This document shows positions 17,706 through 24,681 of a stretch of DNA of 40,782 nt, piece by piece. Where the stretch lies: positions 1-40,782 of the forward strand of contig CALULC010000005.1 in NCBI GenBank assembly GCA_944321385.1, read 5' to 3'. Position numbers and translations under genes: made by a program. The stretch is from an uncultured Atopobiaceae bacterium. GTDB taxonomy: Bacteria; Actinomycetota; Coriobacteriia; Coriobacteriales; Atopobiaceae. A model generated the notes under the pieces. That model had not been told where the DNA came from. It saw nothing but the letters and a program-made list of their open reading frames with translations, and did no database searches. Position 1 is the first letter of the stretch, and every line of letters starts with the position of its first letter.

Positions 17706-18485
17706 TCAGGAGCCGAGCAGATAGCAGGCCCCAAGAATGACGGGCTGGTGGATGACGTACACGAGCAGGGCGTGTCTACCCACGAAGTTCAGGGGCGCGA
17801 AGCTTGCCGAATAGGCCCAGGCGGGATAGCCTCGCTCCTTCCACCGTGCCCCCATTGCGGCGCCACAGAGATAGATGAGCAGGTAGGGGAGAAGGGGATA
17901 GTAGTCTCCCGAGGAGAAGGAGGCCGAGGGAAGGCCGAGCCATGCAAGACCCTCGACCGAGGTCAGCCCCTGTGGTAGGTCAAGCTTGCAGGGCCCTATC
18001 CCAATCGTCCCATCGGAAAGGCCGAGAAGCGCGACGAACCCAACAAAGAGGACGAGGGCGGCTATACGGCCTCGCGGAAGCGCGCCGATTCTCTGGAGGG
18101 CCCAGGCAACGAGCGTGCACGCGGACATGCAGTAGATGATCCCAAACGAGATCGGCGTGTCGACCGATACGATGGTCGTGACAACCCAGATGGCCAGGGC
18201 GACGCCGCCGTACTCTAGCGCTCTCCTGAGGTTGTTTCTCGAGAGCGTGCACATGCACCCCGCGATGAACAGAAAGACCCAGGAGATGCTGCACCTCCAC
18301 ACGTCCTGAAGGGGAGGCTCAAACCACTCGAGGTTGTGGCCTGCTATGAACCTAAGGTCGTAGCAAAGGTGAAACAGGACCATGGAGACGACGGAGACCC
18401 CGCGCACGAGGTCAAAGATGCCCAGCCTTCCCTTTGCTGCGCCCGTCTTGGGAGGGGTATGCTCCGACGATGAGGACGAGAGCAT
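17706..18485 (-). CDS. DUF1624 / heparan-alpha-glucosaminide N-acetyltransferase-like membrane protein
   Basis: This is an integral membrane protein of 259 aa with about seven hydrophobic segments. The start of the first segment, FDLVRGVSVVSMVLFHLCYDLRF, is the recognisable signature of the HGSNAT_cat/DUF1624 family (R-G-x5-M-x-L-F-H). The C-terminal HALLVYVIHQPVI is typical of acyltransferase-like membrane families. These proteins are thought to transfer acyl groups across the membrane to sugars or other acceptors; the substrate here is unknown. Its ATG overlaps the lexA stop by one base (TGATG), so it is almost certainly co-transcribed with lexA and may rise during the SOS response. The stop lies four bases from that of hflX on the other strand. 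Confidence 0.78.
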   Translation of the reverse strand: MLSSSSSEHTPPKTGAAKGRLGIFDLVRGVSVVSMVLFHLCYDLRFIAGHNLEWFEPPLQDVWRCSISWVFLFIAGCMCTLSRNNLRRALEYGGVALAIWVVTTIVSVDTPISFGIIYCMSACTLVAWALQRIGALPRGRIAALVLFVGFVALLGLSDGTIGIGPCKLDLPQGLTSVEGLAWLGLPSASFSSGDYYPLLPYLLIYLCGAAMGARWKERGYPAWAYSASFAPLNFVGRHALLVYVIHQPVILGACYLLGS

Positions 18486-19129
18486 CAGGAGATGGACCTG
18501 ATGAGCGCGGTGACCCTTCCGAGAATGACGGGGTTCTCCACGTAGATGGGCTCCATGGTGTCGTTCTCGGGCTGGAGCCTGATGCGGTCCTTCTCTCGGT
18601 AGAAGGTCTTCACCGTCGCGGAGTCGTCGATGAGGGCGACCACGATCTCTCCGTCATGGGCGTCCTGCTGCTCCTTGACGACGATGTAGTCACCGTCGAA
18701 GATGCCGGCGTTGACCATGGAGTCCCCGCGCACACGGAGCACAAACGAGCTCGCGTCTCCAACGACCGAGGTCGGAAGTGCGAGCGTCTCCTCGACGTTC
18801 TGCTCGGCGAGGATGGGGGTTCCCGCCGCGACGCGTCCGACGAGCGGGAGCCGAATGGTGTTTGCAGAGACGTCCTCGGTAACGGGGGCGAGACTCGTTG
18901 CCTCGTCCTGCTTGCCCATGACCTCGATGGTGCGCGGCTTCTTTGAGTCACGCTTGATGAGGCCCTGCTCCTCGAGGACCTTGAGGTGCATGTGGACCGT
19001 CGACGGGGAGGCGAGGCCCACGGCAGAGCCGATCTCTCTGACCGAGGGCGGGTACCCATGCTCCTCCGAGTACGAGCGAATGAAGTCGTAGATGGCGAGC
19101 TGACGCTTTCCGAGCTTTCCTCTGGGCAT
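18485..19129 (-). CDS. lexA: SOS repressor LexA
   Basis: LexA represses DNA-damage genes and cleaves itself when activated RecA is present. The N-terminal winged helix (1-65) includes SVREIGSAVGLASPSTVHMH. The self-cleavage Ala-Gly is at 102-103 in VAAGTP. The catalytic serine is S137 in RGDSM and the lysine is K174 in ATVK. It has 214 aa, the normal length. The ATG at 19129 has GGGAGGT before it. The promoter carries an SOS box, so it is autoregulated, and two more boxes control the divergent LysM gene. A membrane acyltransferase-like gene follows with a one-base overlap. Confidence 0.97.
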   Translation of the reverse strand: MPRGKLGKRQLAIYDFIRSYSEEHGYPPSVREIGSAVGLASPSTVHMHLKVLEEQGLIKRDSKKPRTIEVMGKQDEATSLAPVTEDVSANTIRLPLVGRVAAGTPILAEQNVEETLALPTSVVGDASSFVLRVRGDSMVNAGIFDGDYIVVKEQQDAHDGEIVVALIDDSATVKTFYREKDRIRLQPENDTMEPIYVENPVILGRVTALIRSIS

Positions 19130-19154
19130 GGCTACCTCCCTTTTCCGTACCTAG

Positions 19155-19183
19155 AGTATAGGTCCTTGGGGCCTGTTACGCAA
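19155..19183 (-). promoter_or_regulatory. lexA promoter
   Basis: On the minus strand, TTGCGT (19183-19178) and TATACT (19160-19155) are spaced by exactly 17 bases, 26 bases before the lexA start. An SOS box overlaps the -35 by two bases. Confidence 0.65.
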
Positions 19184-19193
19184 ACACCTGTTC
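19182..19193. promoter_or_regulatory. SOS box A (lexA side)
   Basis: AAACACCTGTTC differs from GAAC-N4-GTTC at one base. It abuts the predicted lexA -35, consistent with autorepression. Confidence 0.68.
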
Positions 19194-19204
19194 CTAAATT
19201 CTTC

Positions 19205-19233
19205 TTGACACGAACAACTGTACTATCATACTA
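19205..19233 (+). promoter_or_regulatory. Promoter of the LysM gene
   Basis: TTGACA (19205-19210), a 17-base spacer and ATACTA (19228-19233). The -35 is consensus; the -10 is weak. SOS box B lies in the spacer and box C just downstream of the -10. Confidence 0.58.
19212..19223. promoter_or_regulatory. SOS box B (LysM side)
   Basis: GAACAACTGTAC has one mismatch to GAAC-N4-GTTC and lies between the predicted -35 and -10 of the LysM gene. Confidence 0.66.
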
Positions 19234-19235
19234 GA

Positions 19236-19247
19236 GTACAGGTGTTC
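19236..19247. promoter_or_regulatory. SOS box C (LysM side)
   Basis: GTACAGGTGTTC has one mismatch to GAAC-N4-GTTC. It overlaps the expected transcription start of the LysM gene and starts 24 bases after box B. Confidence 0.66.
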
Positions 19248-19321
19248 TCATTGCAAGGAAGAATTGTTGTCCGGTCGCCCCGGTATAACGGAGTCAAACT
19301 TACGATCGAGAAGGGGAAGCG

Positions 19322-19759
19322 ATGATGTCACCGTGCTGCTGCGCACTTGCTGGGATCGACGGCAACGCCGCTCTTACGTTGAGCTCCGGTCCAAGGCTTG
19401 TTCTCATTGAGGGCGGAAGGCTCGAGGCCGCAAACGAGCCTGTGTCAGCCAGGCTCTCCGCGAGGCAGGTCCTCATGTTCGTGGGCATGGCCACGGCGCT
19501 CACGGTTGCGCTGTGCGTTGCCGCGGTCCTCGGGGACGCCCGTGCCGCCGTCGTGCCCGCGCGGGCGCTCGATGGGCTCTCAGAGCGCACGATGGTCGTG
19601 CAGAGCGGAGATTCGCTCTGGTCCATCTCATCGCAGATAGAGGTCGGGGGAGTCCCTACCTCTGACGTTGTCTCATGGATCGTGGAGCGCAACGGACTCG
19701 AGCAGTCCTGCCTGATCCCTGGACAGAGGCTTGTCATCCCCATGGTTTCCGAGGGCTAG
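19322..19759 (+). CDS. Membrane-anchored LysM protein, likely SOS cell-division suppressor (YneA/DivS type)
   Basis: The 145-aa protein has about 48 cytoplasmic residues (with a CCC run at 5-7), one transmembrane segment (about 49-72) and a C-terminal LysM domain (about 90-141: VVQSGDSLWSIS to LIPGQRLVIP) that should bind peptidoglycan outside the cell. It starts at ATG 19322 (or ATG 19325) after GAGAAGGGG. The gene is divergent from lexA across a region with three SOS boxes. This is the arrangement of yneA in Bacillus, divS in Corynebacterium and Rv2719c in Mycobacterium, whose products delay division after DNA damage. The position before nrdR also matches mycobacteria. Domain and context are seen; the division-inhibitor role is inferred. 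Confidence 0.75.
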   Translation: MMSPCCCALAGIDGNAALTLSSGPRLVLIEGGRLEAANEPVSARLSARQVLMFVGMATALTVALCVAAVLGDARAAVVPARALDGLSERTMVVQSGDSLWSISSQIEVGGVPTSDVVSWIVERNGLEQSCLIPGQRLVIPMVSEG

Positions 19760-19778
19760 CAGCTGCTTTCCACTTGGT

Positions 19779-19806
19779 TACCAGAGCCGCTCTGGTAGGC
19801 ACTTTT
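19779..19806 (+). terminator. Candidate terminator after the LysM gene
   Basis: TACCAGAG / CTCTGGTA forms an 8-bp stem with a 3-base loop (19779-19797). A TTTT run follows at 19803-19806, six bases after the stem. It would separate SOS-controlled transcription from nrdR. Confidence 0.42.
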
Positions 19807-19851
19807 GTGCGTTTTGTGATACGGTTTCCTCTGCTGTCCAGAGGAGGTCAC

Positions 19852-20301
19852 ATGCGCTGTCCCAGGTGTGGGTGCGAGGAGTCTAAGGTTGTTGACTCTC
19901 GACCCTCGGAGAACAACGATGCCATCCGCCGTCGCCGCGAGTGCTCTGGCTGCGGATTCCGTTTCACTACCTACGAGAGGTGCGAGGAGATGCCCATCGT
20001 CGTTGTCAAGCGCGACGGGCACAAGGAGCCGTTTGACCGTCAGAAGCTCATGCGAGGGCTACTCACGGCAACGGTCAAGCGTGACATCCCGGTTTCCACG
20101 CTCAGTGCGCTCATAGACGACATAGAGACGAGCCTGCGCGACGGAGCGAAGATGGAGGTCTCCTCGGTGGACCTCGGCAGCATGGTGCTCAAGCGCCTCA
20201 TGGCGGTGGACAAGGTTGCCTACGTCCGCTTTGCCTCCGTATATCGCGACTTCAAGGACGTTGACGAGTTTAGCGAGGAGCTGAGGAGCCTCAATGACTG
20301 A
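19852..20301 (+). CDS. nrdR: Transcriptional repressor NrdR
   Basis: NrdR senses dATP/ATP and represses ribonucleotide reductase genes. The zinc ribbon uses C3, C6, C31 and C34 (CPRCGC and CSGC), and the ATP-cone domain follows (about 48-138, with [17 protein letters not shown]). ATG 19852 has a strong GAGGAGGT just upstream. The longer in-frame reading from 19675 would overlap the LysM gene and is rejected. The product is 149 aa, normal for the family. The stop overlaps the dut start by eight bases, linking control of dNTP synthesis with dUTP removal. Confidence 0.96.
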   Translation: MRCPRCGCEESKVVDSRPSENNDAIRRRRECSGCGFRFTTYERCEEMPIVVVKRDGHKEPFDRQKLMRGLLTATVKRDIPVSTLSALIDDIETSLRDGAKMEVSSVDLGSMVLKRLMAVDKVAYVRFASVYRDFKDVDEFSEELRSLND

Positions 20302-20740
20302 CGACAAGATCTCGCTGCCCATCAAGCGCCTCGACCCCACGGTCGAGCTCCCGAGCTATGCCTATGCCGGCGACGCCGGACTTGACCTCAGGTCCAACGA
20401 GGACGTCACCTTGGCCCCGCACGAGCGCAGGCTCGTCTCGACGGGCCTTGCCGTTGCTATTCCCGAGGGCTACGCCGGCTTCGTGCAGCCTCGTAGCGGG
20501 CTTGCGCTGCGAGAGGGCCTCTCCATGGCCAACACGCCCGGCCTCATCGACGCGCACTATCGCGGCGAGCTCAAGGTCTGCGCCGTCAACCTCGACGACG
20601 CCCGACCCATCCACATCGAGCGAGGCGAGCGCATCGCCCAGCTCGTCATCCAGAAGGTTCCCGTGGTCGAGCTCGTCGAGGTTGACGAGCTCGACGAGAC
20701 GGACCGCGGCTCCGGCGGCTTTGGCTCGAGCGGGGTCTAG
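20294..20740 (+). CDS. dut: Deoxyuridine 5'-triphosphate nucleotidohydrolase
   Basis: Trimeric dUTPase hydrolyses dUTP to dUMP, keeping uracil out of DNA and feeding dTMP synthesis. All five motifs are present: AGDAGLDL (I), [10 protein letters not shown] (II), [11 protein letters not shown] (III), RGERIAQLV (IV) and the glycine-rich C-terminal arm [10 protein letters not shown] (V). It has 148 aa. The ATG at 20294 lies inside the end of nrdR, preceded by GAGGAGCC. No clear terminator is seen in the 69 bases before the next gene. Confidence 0.97.
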   Translation: MTDDKISLPIKRLDPTVELPSYAYAGDAGLDLRSNEDVTLAPHERRLVSTGLAVAIPEGYAGFVQPRSGLALREGLSMANTPGLIDAHYRGELKVCAVNLDDARPIHIERGERIAQLVIQKVPVVELVEVDELDETDRGSGGFGSSGV

Positions 20741-20809
20741 AGATCCTTTCGCCTCCGGGCGTGAGTGATAGAGCGCAGTGTACGTAGCTAAAGAAAGGGA
20801 TGTTGTTTG

Positions 20810-22123
20810 ATGGAAAAGTTTTTCAAGGTCAAGGAGAGGGGTTCGAGTACCGGCAGGGAGCTTCGTGCCGGCCTCACCACGTTCCTTGCGATGGCGTACA
20901 TCATCGCAGTGAACCCTCCGCTGCTCGTTGAAGCCGGAATCTCGCCTGCCGCTGCCGTCACCTCCACCTGCGTCGGCGCCGGCATCATGACGATCTGCAT
21001 GGGCCTCTTCGCTAACCGCCCGCTCGCATGCGCCTCGGGCATGGGCATCAACGCGATCTTTGCCTTCACGCTCGCCTCGGTTGCCGGAGGCGACTGGCAC
21101 GCGGCGAGCGCCGTGGTGTTCATCGAGGGCATCGCCATCCTCCTGCTCGTTCTCTGCGGCCTTCGAGAGGCGATCATGGATGCCATCCCCGTGTCGCTGC
21201 GCCACGCCATCTCCGTCGGCCTCGGTCTGTTCATCGCGATGATCGGCCTCAAGGACGGCGGCATCATCGTGGCCAACGCAGACACGATGGTCGCCTTGGG
21301 AGACGTCTTCAGCCCAACGTTCATCGTCGGTCTCGTCTCGCTGGTGGCGACGATCGTCCTCTACGCCCTCAACGTCAAGGGTTCGCTGCTGCTCGGCATC
21401 ATCATCGCCGTCATCGTGGGCATCCCGCTCGGCGTGACGCAGATGCCCTCCGCAATCGTCTCCGGCCTCGACTTCTCCTCCTTCGGCGCCCCCTTCCTGA
21501 CCGACGAGCAGGGTGTCATGGGCATCGCGAAGGCCGTCACCAACCCCACGCTGCTCGTGCTCGCCTTCTCGCTCATGATGTCCGACTTCTTCGACACCAT
21601 GGGCACGGCCATGGCCGTCGCCAAGCAGGGCGAGTTCCTGAACGAGGACGGTAGCGTCGAGGACATCAAGCAGATTCTCATCGTCGACTCTGCCGCCGCC
21701 GCGGTTGGCGGTCTCACCGGCGCCTCCTCGCTCACCACGTTCGTCGAGTCCGCCTCCGGTGCCGCGGATGGCGGCCGTACCGGCCTCACCTCGATCACGA
21801 CCGGCATCATCTTCATCATCGCCGCGTTCTTCTCGCCGCTCATCTCCATCGTGAGCTCCGCGACCACGTGCGGCGCGCTCGTCTTTGTTGGCTTCCTCAT
21901 GATGACCGACGTCGTGGACATCGACTGGACCGACCTCCTCGAGGGTCTGCCGGCCTTCCTCATCATCGCCGGCGTCCCCTTCACGTACTCCATCTCCAAC
22001 GGTATCGGCTTTGGCTTCATTGCCTACGTGCTGGTTGCTGCCGTCACCGGCAAGCTCAAGAAGGTCAAGCCGCTCATGTGGGTCGCGTTCCTAGCCTTCA
22101 TCGTGTACTTCCTCGTCGTCTAG
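20810..22123 (+). CDS. NCS2 purine permease, AzgA/PbuG-like
   Basis: This is a multi-pass nucleobase transporter of the AzgA-like branch of NCS2, which imports adenine, guanine and hypoxanthine with protons. The opening GLTTFLAMAYIIAVNPPLL, the CASGMGINAIFAF stretch and DFFDTMGTAMAV are hallmarks of this branch; the last carries the substrate-site acidic residues. It has 437 aa with roughly a dozen hydrophobic segments. ATG 20810 follows AAAGGGA; an in-frame TTG directly before it is less likely. A strong intrinsic terminator follows 12 bases after the stop, so it is a separate unit from the next permease. With apt in this window it can support purine salvage. Confidence 0.9.
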   Translation: MEKFFKVKERGSSTGRELRAGLTTFLAMAYIIAVNPPLLVEAGISPAAAVTSTCVGAGIMTICMGLFANRPLACASGMGINAIFAFTLASVAGGDWHAASAVVFIEGIAILLLVLCGLREAIMDAIPVSLRHAISVGLGLFIAMIGLKDGGIIVANADTMVALGDVFSPTFIVGLVSLVATIVLYALNVKGSLLLGIIIAVIVGIPLGVTQMPSAIVSGLDFSSFGAPFLTDEQGVMGIAKAVTNPTLLVLAFSLMMSDFFDTMGTAMAVAKQGEFLNEDGSVEDIKQILIVDSAAAAVGGLTGASSLTTFVESASGAADGGRTGLTSITTGIIFIIAAFFSPLISIVSSATTCGALVFVGFLMMTDVVDIDWTDLLEGLPAFLIIAGVPFTYSISNGIGFGFIAYVLVAAVTGKLKKVKPLMWVAFLAFIVYFLVV

Positions 22124-22135
22124 CGAGAGCTTTTT

Positions 22136-22163
22136 GGCCCGGGCGTCTTGCCCGGGCCTTTTT
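22136..22163 (+). terminator. Intrinsic terminator
   Basis: GGCCCGGGC / GCCCGGGCC forms a perfect 9-bp stem with loop GTCTT, followed directly by TTTTT. It ends the purine permease transcript. Confidence 0.93.
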
Positions 22164-22198
22164 CTGTATCCCAAGTCCCCACGAAGGGAGCGTGAAGC

Positions 22199-23479
22199 AT
22201 GAGCTCGCATGAGCGTGAGGTCATCGGCGTCGATGACCGTGTCTCGGTTGGTCGTGCCATTCCCCTTGGCATCCAGCACATGATGAGCATGTTCGGTTCC
22301 ACGGTGCTCGTGCCGGTGCTGACCGGGCTCAACCCCAACGTTGCCATCATGTGCTCTGGCATCGGCACGATCTGCTACCTGCTCGTCACCAGAAACAAGA
22401 TCCCCAGCTACCTCGGTAGCTCCTTCGCCTTCATCAGCCCCATCCTGGCCGTGGGCGCCACGCAGGGCCTCGACGCCGCAATGTCTGGCGTCGTTGTCGC
22501 CGGTCTGGTGTTTCTTGCCGTCTCCGGCATCATTCGTCTCGTTGGCACGGGCTGGCTCGACCGCCTGCTGCCTCCCGTGCTCGTGGCCTCGGTCATGGTC
22601 GTCATCGGCGTGGGGCTTGCTGCCACGGCAACGGACATGGCCTTCATGACGACTGACGCCTCCGGGGCGGAGGTCTTCTACGGCACGGGGGCCATCGTCG
22701 CCGCCGTGACGCTGCTTGCCGCTGTGGTCTTCTCGAGCATGGGCGGACTCGTGGGAACGGTCCCCGTCCTTCTCGCCATCATCGTTGGCTACCTGGTCTC
22801 GCTTGCGCTCGGGCTCGTGGACTTTGCGCCCGTCGTCGAGGCGGCCTGGGTTGGTCTGCCGCACGTCTCGCTGCCTCGCTTCGACCTCGGCGCCATCGCG
22901 CTCGTGGCCCCCGTCGCGGTCGTCGTTGTCATCGAGCACATCGGGCACCTGCTCGCCGTTGGAGAGATCGTGGGCAAGGACTATCGCCCGATGCTTCCTC
23001 GCTCGCTTGCCGGCGACGGCATCTCCACAGTGATCTCCGGCTTCCTTGGAGGTCCTCCCACCACCACGTATGCGGAGAACATCGGCGTCATGAGCGTCAC
23101 CCGCGTCTACTCCACGCAGATCTTCTGGTACGCCGCGGCCTTTGCGCTCGTGGTCGGCGGCTTCTGTCCCAAGCTCGCCGCGCTGATCCAGTCCATCCCG
23201 AGCCCGGTCATGGGCGGTGTTAGCCTGTTGCTCTTTGGCCTCATCGCCTCCAACGGCCTGCGCATGCTCGTCTCCAACCGCGTTGACTTTGACGTCAACC
23301 GAAACCTCATGATCGCCTCGGTCGTCATCATCCTCGGCGTGGGCATGGAGACCTCCGGCATCGCCATCCCCATCGGGGACTACACCCTTCCCGGCATGGC
23401 CACCTCGGCCCTCGTGGGAATCCTGCTCAACCTCATCCTCCCGCGTCCCGCCGCGGAAGGGGAGGGAGACAAGTCGTAA
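22199..23479 (+). CDS. NCS2 uracil/xanthine permease, UraA-like
   Basis: This is a proton-coupled nucleobase importer of the UraA/UapA branch of NCS2. Signatures are QHMMSMFGSTVLVP (residues 26-39), the substrate-site EHIGHLLAVGEI and the family motif GGPPTTTYAENIGVMSVTRV. It has 426 aa with many hydrophobic segments. The start is ATG 22199 after GAAGGGAG. It belongs to a different branch from the preceding purine permease. Whether it prefers uracil or xanthine cannot be decided from sequence by eye; the overall match to uracil permeases is good. Confidence 0.88.
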   Translation: MSSHEREVIGVDDRVSVGRAIPLGIQHMMSMFGSTVLVPVLTGLNPNVAIMCSGIGTICYLLVTRNKIPSYLGSSFAFISPILAVGATQGLDAAMSGVVVAGLVFLAVSGIIRLVGTGWLDRLLPPVLVASVMVVIGVGLAATATDMAFMTTDASGAEVFYGTGAIVAAVTLLAAVVFSSMGGLVGTVPVLLAIIVGYLVSLALGLVDFAPVVEAAWVGLPHVSLPRFDLGAIALVAPVAVVVVIEHIGHLLAVGEIVGKDYRPMLPRSLAGDGISTVISGFLGGPPTTTYAENIGVMSVTRVYSTQIFWYAAAFALVVGGFCPKLAALIQSIPSPVMGGVSLLLFGLIASNGLRMLVSNRVDFDVNRNLMIASVVIILGVGMETSGIAIPIGDYTLPGMATSALVGILLNLILPRPAAEGEGDKS

Positions 23480-23500
23480 GGGAGTTCTCGTTTCTCAAGC

Positions 23501-23540
23501 TAGAGGGTCGCTTTCAAAATTGAGAGCGGCCCTCTATCAT
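23501..23540 (+). terminator. Terminator-like long hairpin after the uracil permease
   Basis: A 15-bp stem with two G-U pairs (23501-23515 with 23522-23536) has loop AAAATT. Only a short, broken T tract follows (TCATTTA). It lies 21 bases after the permease stop and probably ends its transcript. Confidence 0.62.
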
Positions 23541-23610
23541 TTAGGGATAGGGAAGTGCGGTATCTGGGTATCGTAGCTTCAGACGGATTCCGGGCAAAGA
23601 GGGGGACTCC

Positions 23611-24558
23611 ATGAGCGTAAAAGCGCTAGACCTTGCCATCATCGGCGGCGGCCCGGCGGGGCTCTCCGCGGCGATCTACGCGAGCCGTGCGCTACTCGAT
23701 GCGCTGACCTTCGAGCGCGAGGCGCTCGGCGGGCAGGTGATCCTCACGAGTGAGGTCGACAACTACCCAGGAGTCCCCGGCGCCGACGGCTACGGCCTTG
23801 TCGAGGCCATGCGCACCCAGGCCGAGGGCCTGGGCGCGCGGATCGTCATGGACCCTGTGAACGCCCTTTCCTACGATGCCGGTGACCGGAGGTTTGCCAT
23901 CGAGACACCCTCTGGATCCTATGAGGCATCTGCCGTCATCGCGGCGCTCGGGGCTCGCCCACGGCACGCTGGGTTTGCAGGTGAGGAGCGCTTTACGGGC
24001 AGGGGAGTCTCGTACTGCGCCACGTGTGACGGTATGTTCTATAGAAACAAACACGTGTTCGTAATCGGAGGAGGAAACTCGGCCGCCGAGGAGGCGCTCT
24101 TTCTTGCGAGAATCGCGAGCAGGGTAACGCTCGTCGTGCGCAAAGACCACCTGAGGGCCCAGGCGGCGCTCGTGAGAGAGCTCGAGAGTAACGATAGGGT
24201 CGAGATTCGTCTGCTCACGAGCCTCGTTGAGCTTGACGGTGACGAGATGCCACAGAGGCTCGTGTTCCGCAACAATGCCACCGGAGAGACCTATGAGGAG
24301 ACGTTTGAGCCCAGAAGCTTTGGGGTATTCGTTCTCACCGGCCGCGTGCCGGAGACGGGACCCCTGGAGGGTCTCGTTGACGTGGACGAGGCGGGGTATG
24401 TGATAACGGACGAGCGGATGGCAACGAGGACGCCAGGCTTGTTCGTGGCCGGGGACGCGCGCGCAAAGCCGCTGAGGCAGATCGTGACGGCCGCCTCTGA
24501 CGGCGCCGTGGCCGCCACGAGTGCCGCTGCGTTTCTCGGCAGGCCGATTGAGGGCTAG
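23611..24558 (+). CDS. trxB: Thioredoxin reductase (NADPH) family flavoprotein
   Basis: This FAD protein transfers electrons from NAD(P)H to thioredoxin. The FAD-binding GGGPAG is at 12-17, the redox-active CATC at 136-139, and the second dinucleotide motif GGGNSAAEEA at about 153-162. The C-terminal FVAGDARAKPLRQIVTAASDGAVAA is the usual FAD-closing segment. It has 315 aa, full length. The ATG at 23611 follows AGAGGGGGA. It stands alone, flanked by a terminator upstream and a convergent ClC gene downstream, with no thioredoxin gene next to it. The phosphate-binding region reads VRKDHLRA instead of the usual HRRDxxRA. This may alter cofactor preference, but NADPH use cannot be excluded. Confidence 0.88.
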   Translation: MSVKALDLAIIGGGPAGLSAAIYASRALLDALTFEREALGGQVILTSEVDNYPGVPGADGYGLVEAMRTQAEGLGARIVMDPVNALSYDAGDRRFAIETPSGSYEASAVIAALGARPRHAGFAGEERFTGRGVSYCATCDGMFYRNKHVFVIGGGNSAAEEALFLARIASRVTLVVRKDHLRAQAALVRELESNDRVEIRLLTSLVELDGDEMPQRLVFRNNATGETYEETFEPRSFGVFVLTGRVPETGPLEGLVDVDEAGYVITDERMATRTPGLFVAGDARAKPLRQIVTAASDGAVAATSAAAFLGRPIEG

Positions 24559-24594
24559 AGGTGCCCGAGGGCTACGGCTTTCCCTTAGGCCTCT
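24557..24594 (+). terminator. Weak hairpin after trxB
   Basis: AGAGG (24557-24561) can pair with CCTCT (24590-24594), with inner pairing of AGGG to CCCT and bulges between. There is no T tract. The rest of the 123-base gap before the convergent ClC gene is AT-rich with no recognised gene. Confidence 0.3.
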
Positions 24595-24681
24595 CGTCCC
24601 CCTATAAAACCGTGATAATATATCTTATGTAAAGTAGAGATAATGCCGCGCGAGGAGGCCGAAGACCCTCTCCCCTCGGCT

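Noticed and set aside
24605-24681. AT-rich stretch between trxB and the ClC gene, with a possible 16-codon frame
   Set aside because: The frame is too short and matches nothing. The AT richness alone could be a promoter, but no gene follows on that strand.
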